From an uncultured bacterium (GTDB taxonomy: Bacteria > Bacillota > Clostridia > Lachnospirales > Lachnospiraceae), in assembly GCA_947088515.1 (NCBI GenBank), contig CAMUHA010000025.1:1-23786 (forward strand): a stretch of 23,786 nucleotides of DNA, in the 5' to 3' direction. Position 1 is the first letter of the stretch. Each line of letters begins with the position of its first letter. Positions 15,091-21,324 of this stretch are shown here, in pieces. Made by a program: the position numbers and the translations under genes. The notes under the pieces are model-generated. The model was not told the origin of the DNA and did not search any database. It saw only the letters and a program-made list of their open reading frames with translations.

Positions 15091-15660
15091 TTATGTCCCC
15101 AAATGATACGCCTTATGGCAGGCGCTTTCCCACTGTCCCCTTTCCTTCAGGATATGGGACACAAAATCTCTGACTGCACCTTCTCCGCCTTTATATGCCG
15201 CAACATAATCTGCCGCATCCAAAACCTCAGGCACAGCATCCGCCGGACACCCGATATAACCTGTCAGCCACATCGGTTTTAAATCGTTTAAGTCATCCCC
15301 AATATAAGCCACATTTTCCTTTTGATAACCGTTCTTCTCCATATATGCTTCCAGCCAGGCAGCTTTATCTGCTATATGCTGTTCCACGTGGGAAACATGC
15401 AGTTCCTTCATTCTTCTGGTAGTTGCATAGCACTCCCTTCCTGTCAGGACTATTACCTCAATTCCAGCCATTTTTGCACAAAAAAAACCGGCGGCATCCC
15501 GTGTATTGAATTTTTTCAGCTCATTTCCATGCTCATCATAATACACGCCCCCATCTGTCAGTGTTCCATCCACATCACAAATAATGACCTTTAATTTTGC
15601 CAGCTTACTATCTGTTTTTACACTATCCGCCATATCTGATACACAATTAGATGTATCCAT
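15091..15660 (-). CDS. KdsC-like HAD phosphatase
   Basis: A 189-residue HAD hydrolase of the KdsC/YrbI class, the tetrameric phosphatases acting on Kdo-8-phosphate or nonulosonate-9-phosphates. Motif I DVDGTLTDGG (nucleophile Asp29, acid/base Asp31), FNTRDAAGF, motif II VLTGRE, the motif III lysine region ADKAAW, and motif IV YIGDDLNDL are all present. The ATG at 15660 has GGAAGG about 9 nt upstream; the N-terminal 20 residues precede the fold. True Kdo is not expected in a Gram-positive cell, so a nonulosonic acid or heptose-like sugar phosphate is more likely. It is first in the operon with the HddC-GmhB fusion and has its own promoter. Confidence 0.87.
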   Translation of the reverse strand: MDTSNCVSDMADSVKTDSKLAKLKVIICDVDGTLTDGGVYYDEHGNELKKFNTRDAAGFFCAKMAGIEVIVLTGRECYATTRRMKELHVSHVEQHIADKAAWLEAYMEKNGYQKENVAYIGDDLNDLKPMWLTGYIGCPADAVPEVLDAADYVAAYKGGEGAVRDFVSHILKERGQWESACHKAYHLGT

Positions 15661-15677
15661 TCCTTACCCTTCCTTTC

Positions 15678-15689
15678 GCAAACGTTTAC
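15678..15689. promoter_or_regulatory. PurR/LacI-family-like operator in the KdsC leader
   Basis: GCAAACGTTTAC is an 11/12 palindrome with a central AAACGTTT, close to the operator type bound by LacI/PurR/CcpA-family repressors. It lies between the promoter at 15728-15757 and the KdsC ribosome binding site, a roadblock position. Which protein binds is not determinable here. Confidence 0.4.
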
Positions 15690-15727
15690 CATTAAATGCC
15701 CACGGCATCCATCTGTGTGTCAATACT

Positions 15728-15757
15728 ATTATACATGGTACTGGCAGGGTAATTCAA
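15728..15757 (-). promoter_or_regulatory. Sigma-A promoter of the KdsC-like / HddC-GmhB operon
   Basis: Minus strand: TTGAAT at 15752-15757, an 18-nt spacer and a perfect TATAAT at 15728-15733. The leader would be about 60 nt and includes the PurR/LacI-like palindrome at 15678-15689. Confidence 0.68.
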
Positions 15758-15784
15758 TCGGATTTTTCATGGCAGAACATTATC

Positions 15785-15814
15785 TTGCCGGGGAATTTAT
15801 AAATTCCCCGGCAA
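15785..15814. terminator. 30-bp perfect palindrome, probable transcript-end hairpin after the DUF3783 gene
   Basis: Two perfect 15-nt arms, TTGCCGGGGAATTTA and its reverse complement, meet with no spacer. The strong GC core CCGGGG would make a stable RNA hairpin 14 nt after the DUF3783 stop codon. Neither strand carries a U-run after the stem, so as an intrinsic terminator it is atypical. It lies about 28 nt upstream of the -35 box of the KdsC operon, so a protein-binding role is also possible. Confidence 0.55.
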
Positions 15815-15828
15815 AAATACGCCTCAAG

Positions 15829-16209
15829 TTATATTCCTGCGTGCATTGCCGCATGTTCCCTTTGCAGCTCATTAAACAATGTAAACGCATCCCAGTTCTG
15901 GTTTACCTGTGTCAATACCGCTTTATAGGGAATTTTTCCACATGCCGGATTGGAGCGGAGCATGGCAAGAAGACCCTCCAGCTTATCCTCCCGCAATCCG
16001 GCAAATACCATCATTTGTCCTCCAAGCTCCCATTTTTGACTGCTTAATACGGAAGGCAGGCTCTCCCCTGCCGCCAGCGCTCCAAGCGGCATTCCATATC
16101 CTTCCACAGGCACCAGCCTGTCCGGAATCTGCAAAAGGGAAAGCGCTGCCCGCACTGCTTTAAGCTGTAATTCGTCTTTAAAATTAAACAACAAAACTCT
16201 TTCCATCAT
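15829..16209 (-). CDS. DUF3783 family protein
   Basis: A small cytoplasmic protein (126 residues) of the DUF3783 type, common in Clostridia and without known function. It begins ERVLLFNFKDELQLKAVRAAL, a strand-helix start, followed by a Gly/Leu-rich centre and the helix EDKLEGLLAMLRS. The segment IPYKAVLTQVNQNWDAFTLFNELQREHA is the most distinctive. The frame can be read from GTG at 16230, but AGGGG lies 7 nt before the ATG-ATG pair at 16209/16206, so 16209 is preferred. It follows the glucosaminidase gene by 59 nt and may be co-transcribed with it. The family assignment is from memory of the sequence pattern. Confidence 0.75.
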   Translation of the reverse strand: MMERVLLFNFKDELQLKAVRAALSLLQIPDRLVPVEGYGMPLGALAAGESLPSVLSSQKWELGGQMMVFAGLREDKLEGLLAMLRSNPACGKIPYKAVLTQVNQNWDAFTLFNELQREHAAMHAGI

Positions 16210-16268
16210 TTTTATACCCCTGTCGGCCACAAGTTTGGAAGTGTCCTTCCTCCCTCATATCCATCCGG

Positions 16269-19200
16269 TTACTTATCACCTTTTTTCTTAAAAATCAGAT
16301 ACACACCCATTCCAATGACTGCGCTTGCAAGAAGAATCACTACAATAAACCCTGCAGCCCGGCCCGGTTCTTTTGCGGGAAGTTCTTCCTTTGCCTGCGC
16401 TTCCTCTTCCATCTGCTGTACTTTCGCCATTTCCATTTCATCGGCCTTTTCCATAAGAAGATTTTCTTTTGTGTCATTACTGATAATAATCACATAATCG
16501 GAGGCGTGCTTAAATTCAAATACTGCCCTTCTCATATTACTTATCAGTGCGGCGCACATAAATTCAAAATCCCCATTTTCCTCATTATAATAAAACAGGT
16601 TCGCATACTGTCCTGCTTGTGAGTTTTCCAGTTCTATGGACAAAGCCGCCGTAAAACCAAATGCTCCTTCATGCAATAGCGACATCTCAACATAATTTTC
16701 TCCTGCTGTCAGTATTGCCAGCTTATCTTCTGGTATTTTGCTGCTTCCAAGCTTTACTGTCAGGTCGATATCCGTAAGAGCATTCTCTTCTATTTTACTG
16801 CCATCTATCGTCCAGCTTACCTTGTCACTCATTATGAGAATAACTTCTTTTCCCTGCTCCTTAATCTGCTCTAAAGTTTGGGCATAAATCATATTTGCCT
16901 CTTTCATATCCAGCATAAGGGGGGCATTTTCTTCCGCCTCTGTTATCGGCCTTGGGGTGGCTGCTGCCACTGTAACGCCTGCTGAGTTTGTATTCTCTGT
17001 TATATTTAAGCTCCCTGGTGTATTTGTATTGCCCTCTCCGCTTCCGGAAGCCGGTGAAGCCAAAACAACAGGGGCTTCTGTTTTCTGTACGCTTTCTTGC
17101 TTTTGTCCTTCATTTAAACTTGCAGTTCCTTCTGTTACAGATGACGCAGAATTTTCTTCCGGCTTTTGATTTCCTTCTGGCGCAGACCCTTGGGGCTGTA
17201 TAACCTGTGCCTCTGGTTTCTTTGTTGCCTCCGCCTCTGCCTTTGTGGTGGGAACAGGCTCCCATTTGGGCGCTGTTATCACCCCAGCTGGCGTTTTTGA
17301 GGGACTAGCTGATGGCAGGTGGGCTGCGGTTGGTGACGGACTGATTGCAGATACCGGCTGGTTTGTAGGCAGCGGGCTGGTTTCTGTTGCCGGCTTGTTT
17401 GTAGGTAAAGGACTGACTGGCGTTGTTGGTTTTTTCTCTGGCGTTGGGTCAACTCCCGGCACTGGCTCCCATGTAGGCATTGTAATAATTCCCGTATCAG
17501 GCGTCTTTGAAGGACTGGCCGCTAATATAGGTGTTGCTGTAGGGACTCCCGCCTCTGTAGGTTTCGCCGTTGCCGCAGGCTTCTTGGTTGGTGTAACAGT
17601 TGTTGGTGCAGCGCTGGCTGTTGGTACAGCCGTTGGCAAAAGTGTTGGCTTTGTCGTTGGCGTGGCCTTTGATGCGGCGCTGGTTGTTGGCATAGCCGTT
17701 GGTGTGATGCTGGCTGTAGGCCCGGCGCTTACTGTAGGCGCGGCCGTAGGTATATCACTTGCTGTAGGCGTGGCCTTAGGTGTCGCGCTTACTGTGGGCG
17801 TGGCTGTAGGCGCATCACTTGCTGTAGGCGTGGCCTTAGGCGCATCACTTGCTGTAGGCGTGGCGCTTGCTGTAGGCGTGGCCTTAGGCGCATCACTTGC
17901 CGTGGGTGTGGCCGTAGGCGCATCACTTGCTGTGGGCCTGGCCGTAGGCGTTACGCTTGCTGTGGGCGTGGCCGCAGGCGTTGCGCTTGCTGTGGGCGTG
18001 GCCGTAGGCGTTGCGCTTGCTGTAGGCGTAGCCGTTGTTGTAGGTTGGGGACAGGCTGTTGCCGGCATATTACGGTATACCGGAATTTTAAATACAAAAG
18101 GATTCTCCAAAGCGCCCGTTCCTGCATATGCCTTCTTTACCATCTGTGACTCGCTGTATGGCGCCATAATATTTTGCATATACTGGTGGGTATACAGGGA
18201 ACCATCACTGGCATCCACATCAAACTTTTGAAGATAAAGGGTGTCCTGTCCTCTTAAAATATAATTTTTGGCAAGTATCATGGAACCCCCATTTAACGCC
18301 TTATAGCGGGTGTTCCACCCTTCTTTGACTGCTCTTGCAAGTCCGGTTTCAATTACCTGTTTTGTAGTGGTTCCAAAAGCGCCTATATTAAAATAATTAT
18401 AATATCCCTCATACCCTTTTGTCTCTGTATAGTTGCCGGAAATAAGCGGCGAAGTTCCTTTTCCCTGTTCCTGATAAACCCGGCATGCTAAATGAAAAGG
18501 ACTGACTTTTAGAGAGACTCCTATCTGGTAAAAAGCATCCGCATAAGTCATCCCTGCTCCCGGCAAATCTCCTTTCATGAAGGTAGTCTTTAATATATTT
18601 TGTACCGCCGTCTTTGAATGATAGGAAGGATTGTATGTAAGCTGCTCAAACTGAAAAATTCTGGTTTCATCCAGGAAATTTCTTGGGTCCAGATAATACT
18701 GGACCGCTGCGTTGGTTGCAAAATACCATCCCGGACTGTGCTTATCTCCTTTATAGGCCGCTCCCATACTTTCACTTATTAAGTTTCTGTCCTTATAGTC
18801 CTCATTTTTAACAACACTCTCCCACTCCAGCTTTGTATCCTGCTTAACAAAAATCCAGTTTGGGTGTGTCTGCTTTAAACGCCGCAGCCGGTCCTGATAA
18901 GAAGCTGGAAACAGTTCAATATCCGGGTACCCGTCAGGCTGCGCCGCAAACATTGTGTTCTGTGGGAAGTAGTTGTCTTCCCATTCCAGAAAACGCTCAT
19001 TGGAATACGCCAGATACCCTCTTTCTATATAACCGGAATAAGAAGCGCCGTTTATCTCTAAATCTGCCTGATACCAGATATTGTAATCTTCATCCAGTCC
19101 CACTCCCTTTATCATTACAGTGGCGCCTGATGCTGCGCTGACCACAGTTTCACTATTTAGACTGGGGGTTTTTCTCACCTTATAATCATCACACAAATAG

Positions 19201-19496
19201 ACAAGGGCCATTACGGTTTCCTTTGATGTAATGGAACGAAGCTCCTCTTTTGCCTCTTCCAGGCAGGCCTCTATCTCCAGGTTTTCTTCGTCCACATCAC
19301 TATCAGCATCCACATTATCGTTTTCTTCCTGTGGCCCGTCCTCTTCTTCCTGTCCTGTTTCACTTTCCAGAACTTTTGTATCTTCACTCCCACTGGATGA
19401 CTCCACACCCTTTTCTGATGCCTGCACCCCAATAAGTGACTGGAACAAAACAGACACACTTAATACAAATGCAATAACAGTTTTGTTTTTCTTCAT
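16269..19496 (-). CDS. Secreted, membrane-anchored GH73-type endo-beta-N-acetylglucosaminidase with long PTAS-rich linker
   Basis: A cell-wall hydrolase of 1075 residues. Signal peptide 1-27 (MKKNKTVIAFVLSVSVLFQS...QAS), an acidic region 30-90, an SH3-like domain about 95-165, then a LytD/GH73-like glucosaminidase domain about 200-460. Glu343 in CRVYQEQG is the likely catalytic acid, and NYFNIGAFGTT near 367-377 is typical. Residues from about 485 on form a roughly 270-residue Thr/Pro/Ala/Ser linker of 10-12-residue repeats. A beta-rich domain follows, then one transmembrane helix (AAGFIVVILLASAVIGMGVY) and a KKKGDK tail, without a clear LPXTG sorting motif. ATG at 19496, the start of the signal peptide, is preferred over an upstream start at 19607 that overlaps the promoter. 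It has its own sigma-A promoter. Confidence 0.9.
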   Translation of the reverse strand: MKKNKTVIAFVLSVSVLFQSLIGVQASEKGVESSSGSEDTKVLESETGQEEEDGPQEENDNVDADSDVDEENLEIEACLEEAKEELRSITSKETVMALVYLCDDYKVRKTPSLNSETVVSAASGATVMIKGVGLDEDYNIWYQADLEINGASYSGYIERGYLAYSNERFLEWEDNYFPQNTMFAAQPDGYPDIELFPASYQDRLRRLKQTHPNWIFVKQDTKLEWESVVKNEDYKDRNLISESMGAAYKGDKHSPGWYFATNAAVQYYLDPRNFLDETRIFQFEQLTYNPSYHSKTAVQNILKTTFMKGDLPGAGMTYADAFYQIGVSLKVSPFHLACRVYQEQGKGTSPLISGNYTETKGYEGYYNYFNIGAFGTTTKQVIETGLARAVKEGWNTRYKALNGGSMILAKNYILRGQDTLYLQKFDVDASDGSLYTHQYMQNIMAPYSESQMVKKAYAGTGALENPFVFKIPVYRNMPATACPQPTTTATPTASATPTATPTASATPAATPTASVTPTARPTASDAPTATPTASDAPKATPTASATPTASDAPKATPTASDAPTATPTVSATPKATPTASDIPTAAPTVSAGPTASITPTAMPTTSAASKATPTTKPTLLPTAVPTASAAPTTVTPTKKPAATAKPTEAGVPTATPILAASPSKTPDTGIITMPTWEPVPGVDPTPEKKPTTPVSPLPTNKPATETSPLPTNQPVSAISPSPTAAHLPSASPSKTPAGVITAPKWEPVPTTKAEAEATKKPEAQVIQPQGSAPEGNQKPEENSASSVTEGTASLNEGQKQESVQKTEAPVVLASPASGSGEGNTNTPGSLNITENTNSAGVTVAAATPRPITEAEENAPLMLDMKEANMIYAQTLEQIKEQGKEVILIMSDKVSWTIDGSKIEENALTDIDLTVKLGSSKIPEDKLAILTAGENYVEMSLLHEGAFGFTAALSIELENSQAGQYANLFYYNEENGDFEFMCAALISNMRRAVFEFKHASDYVIIISNDTKENLLMEKADEMEMAKVQQMEEEAQAKEELPAKEPGRAAGFIVVILLASAVIGMGVYLIFKKKGDK
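17230..18045 (-). repeat. Tandem Thr/Pro/Ala/Ser-coding repeats within the glucosaminidase gene
   Basis: DNA repeats coding for units such as ATPTASDAPK and ATPTASATPT, 30 bp or 12-18 bp long, are most regular between about 17690 and 18045. The left part is looser and carries two copies of a module with SPSKTP, then ITxPxWEPVP, and a doubled SPLPTN motif. All units are multiples of 3, so copy-number changes alter the linker length without breaking the frame. The repetition also makes a false open frame on the plus strand. Confidence 0.88.
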
Positions 19497-19578
19497 ACGT
19501 ACCTCTACAACTCCCTGCAGCAACTGTCCATGGCTGCTTACAGACTTTTCTGACATCCATCCGGCTGTTACCTGCAAA

Positions 19579-19607
19579 ATTTTACTATACAAAAAAACCA
19601 ATGTCAA
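19579..19607 (-). promoter_or_regulatory. Sigma-A promoter of the glucosaminidase gene
   Basis: Minus strand: perfect TTGACA at 19602-19607, a 17-nt spacer and TAAAAT at 19579-19584. The leader is about 75 nt. It lies just after the sigF stop codon, so the glucosaminidase can be expressed in vegetative cells independently of the spoIIA operon. Confidence 0.78.
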
Positions 19608-19626
19608 TCATATAAGATCCTCTCTC

Positions 19627-20352
19627 TTAAGTCCCTGTCATTTTCTGCCGCATGTCCAGTAAAATTTTCTTTTCCATCCGGCTTACCTGCACCTGACTGG
19701 TCCCCAGAACCTGGGCTACCTCTGTCTGTGTTTTTCCCTGAAAGTACCGGAGCCTTATCAGCATCTGCTCTCTTTCCGGAAGGTTTTCCATAAGCTGCTG
19801 TACCACCAGATGATTTAAAAGCGTTTCCTGCTCATTTTGTTTTTCGTCTGCAAGCTGGTCCACCATAAATATCTCATTCCCGTCATTTTGGTAAACAGAC
19901 TTATAAATAGATTCCACCTGAACACAGGCTTCCATTGCAAGCATCATCTCTTCAACCGTAAGCCCGGCCTCTGATGCCACCTCTTCAACAGAAGGCTCCC
20001 TGTTTAATTTACTGCCAAGTCTTTCCTTTGCACATTTTACTTTTATCCCGTTTTCCTTTAACGTCCTGGAAACCTTCACTATACCGTCATCCCGTATAAA
20101 ACGCTTAATTTCTCCTGTGATAAGAGGCACTGCATAAGTGGAAAATTTCACTTCGTAACTTGTATCAAATTTATCTATTGACTTTATCAGACCAATCACT
20201 CCAATTTGAAACAAGTCCTCTGCCTCATAACCCCTTCCCCAAAAACGCTTGACTATGTGACGGACCAGTCCCAGATTTTGCTCTATCAGTACTTCTCTTG
20301 CTTCCTTTTCTCCTGCCTGTGCCCTTTCGATAAGTACTGCATTTTCCATCAT
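19627..20352 (-). CDS. sigF: Forespore RNA polymerase sigma-F factor
   Basis: Directs early forespore transcription. The 241 residues hold sigma region 2 (NLGLVRHIVKRFWGRGYEAEDLFQIGVIGLIKSIDKFD near 26-63, with core-binding and -10 recognition), region 3 (REPSVEEVASEAGLTVEEM near 119-137) and region 4 (LPEREQMLIRLRYFQGKTQTEVAQVLGTSQVQVSRMEKK near 191-229, the -35 helix-turn-helix). No region 1 is present, as usual for SigF/SigG. ATG at 20352 with AGGA 7 nt upstream. It follows spoIIAB with a 3-nt gap, which separates it from SigG, which has no such partner. Its activity would be held by SpoIIAB until SpoIIAA releases it. Confidence 0.96.
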   Translation of the reverse strand: MMENAVLIERAQAGEKEAREVLIEQNLGLVRHIVKRFWGRGYEAEDLFQIGVIGLIKSIDKFDTSYEVKFSTYAVPLITGEIKRFIRDDGIVKVSRTLKENGIKVKCAKERLGSKLNREPSVEEVASEAGLTVEEMMLAMEACVQVESIYKSVYQNDGNEIFMVDQLADEKQNEQETLLNHLVVQQLMENLPEREQMLIRLRYFQGKTQTEVAQVLGTSQVQVSRMEKKILLDMRQKMTGT

Positions 20353-20355
20353 ATG

Positions 20356-20874
20356 TTATTCCTCTTGCCTAATCCATGAGGTAGTTCCCAGCTTTTTCTT
20401 CATAAGCACCGTAGTGCCGCAGCCTGGAGCTGATTCCACCTCCAGGTCATCCATAAAAGCTTCCATAAAAGCAAACCCCATGCCGGACCTGTCCAACTCT
20501 GGTTTTGTAGTAAAAAGAGGTTCCATTGCCTGTTCAATGTCTTCAATTCCCCTTCCCTTGTCCTTAATCTCCACATGCAGCACATCCTCTTCAATCAGAC
20601 AGCGCAGATATACCTGGGGCACGCCATCCAATTGGGTTTCCTGTCTAAGCTGCGCATCATAGCCATGAATAATGGCATTGGTCACTGCCTCTGAAACCGC
20701 AGTCTTGATATCCGATATCTCTTCTATTGTGGGATTTAAAGGCGTCACAAAGGCTGCCACCACAATCCTTGCAAATGCCTCATTTACAGAAATGGCGTCA
20801 AATACGACCTCCATTTCATTTCGCAGAATCATCTCACTCTTTTTCCTGCTTCCAGCCTTCTGGTCTGTTTCCAT
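20356..20874 (-). CDS. spoIIAB: Anti-sigma-F factor / serine kinase SpoIIAB
   Basis: Binds SigF and phosphorylates SpoIIAA. The GHKL ATPase fold is clear: N box with EAVTNAIIHGYD near 63-74, G1 box DKGRGIEDIE near 107-116, ATP-lid region PLFTTKPELDRSGMGFAFM, and the C-terminal GTTVLMKKKL strand. It has 172 residues, about 25 longer than the Bacillus subtilis protein. The excess is in a charged N-terminal tail of about 14 residues and a short C-terminal tail. ATG with GGAGG 8 nt upstream. It is middle gene of the spoIIA operon, 57 nt after spoIIAA and 3 nt before sigF. Confidence 0.96.
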   Translation of the reverse strand: METDQKAGSRKKSEMILRNEMEVVFDAISVNEAFARIVVAAFVTPLNPTIEEISDIKTAVSEAVTNAIIHGYDAQLRQETQLDGVPQVYLRCLIEEDVLHVEIKDKGRGIEDIEQAMEPLFTTKPELDRSGMGFAFMEAFMDDLEVESAPGCGTTVLMKKKLGTTSWIRQEE

Positions 20875-20898
20875 TTTCTTTTCCTCCAGGATATTCGC

Positions 20899-20919
20899 TT
20901 CGTAATTAGTTTCGTAATT
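20899..20919. repeat. Two 9-bp direct repeats in the spoIIAA-spoIIAB gap
   Basis: TTCGTAATT occurs at 20899-20907 and 20911-20919, 12 bp apart, in the 57-nt gap just upstream of the spoIIAB ribosome binding site. It could be a remnant of a small tandem duplication or a binding site. Chance is possible. Confidence 0.35.
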
Positions 20920-20931
20920 GTTCTTCCATCT

Positions 20932-21240
20932 CTATTCCATGATTTCTATAACTTTATGTAGCCCGCAGATCATCAGGGTTCTCTTAATCCTCATATCTGC
21001 ATTTACAGCAAACACTTTTCCGCCAAAATAGGATATTTTTTTATATCTTCCTATGATTATGCCAATGCCTGAACTGTCCATAAAGCGGGTGTCTTCAAAA
21101 TCAAAGACAATATTCCCCACCCCATCCTTCATAATATACTCATCCGCCTTTCTGCTTATATAAGCTGACTGGTGATGGTCCACCTCTTCCGGCATTTTGA
21201 CCATCAGGTAATTCTCTATCACTCTAAAATTTTCTTCCAT
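20932..21240 (-). CDS. spoIIAA: Anti-anti-sigma factor SpoIIAA
   Basis: A STAS-domain protein that, when unphosphorylated, displaces SigF from SpoIIAB. The 102 residues match the family. The key segment FMDSSGIGIIIGRYK lies at about 53-67; one of the serines at 56/57 is the phosphorylation site. The start ATG at 21240 has AGGAGG 7 nt upstream. An in-frame start at 21309 would begin inside the upstream terminator region and is rejected. First gene of spoIIAA-spoIIAB-sigF. Its ribosome binding site begins directly after the U-run of a strong hairpin. Confidence 0.95.
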   Translation of the reverse strand: MEENFRVIENYLMVKMPEEVDHHQSAYISRKADEYIMKDGVGNIVFDFEDTRFMDSSGIGIIIGRYKKISYFGGKVFAVNADMRIKRTLMICGLHKVIEIME

Positions 21241-21254
21241 GCGTTTCCCTCCTG

Positions 21255-21290
21255 AAAAAAAGAGAACAAACTTAAAGCTTGTCCTCTTTT
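21255..21290 (-). terminator. Intrinsic terminator between the TPR gene and spoIIAA
   Basis: On the minus strand AAAGAGGACAAGC (21289-21277) pairs with GTTTGTTCTCTTT (21271-21259) over 13 bp with two G-U pairs and a 5-nt loop, followed by a run of 7 T. It lies about 35 nt after the TPR stop codon and touches the spoIIAA Shine-Dalgarno sequence. It is a standard terminator for the folC-side genes. Confidence 0.85.
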
Positions 21291-21292
21291 GT

Positions 21293-21320
21293 ATTTCATA
21301 TAAATTCAAATTACCATCCT
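21293..21320 (-). promoter_or_regulatory. Weak sigma-H-like promoter candidate for spoIIA
   Basis: Minus strand AGGATGG at 21314-21320 resembles the sigma-H -35 (AGGAWWW), and GAAAT at 21293-21297 resembles the -10 (GAAT). The interval is 16 nt, where 14-15 is usual. It lies between the TPR stop codon and the terminator hairpin. spoIIA is sigma-H dependent in Bacillus. The match is partial and no better candidate is seen. Confidence 0.22.
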
Positions 21321-21324
21321 GATT

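Noticed and set aside
15091..15660. Naming the HAD phosphatase kdsC and claiming lipopolysaccharide Kdo synthesis
   Set aside because: The motifs fit the KdsC class, but the host looks Gram-positive and no Kdo synthase or transferase is present, so only the family is claimed.
17690..18045. Regularly spaced repeats that could suggest a CRISPR array
   Set aside because: The units are contiguous and in frame with a protein gene, there are no unique spacers, and they code for a Pro/Thr linker.
17245..18231. A 328-codon plus-strand open frame reading AVGVALGV-type repeats
   Set aside because: It is the mirror of the Thr/Pro/Ala/Ser repeats in the glucosaminidase gene. The repeat period keeps the opposite frame open; there is no ribosome binding site or recognisable domain.
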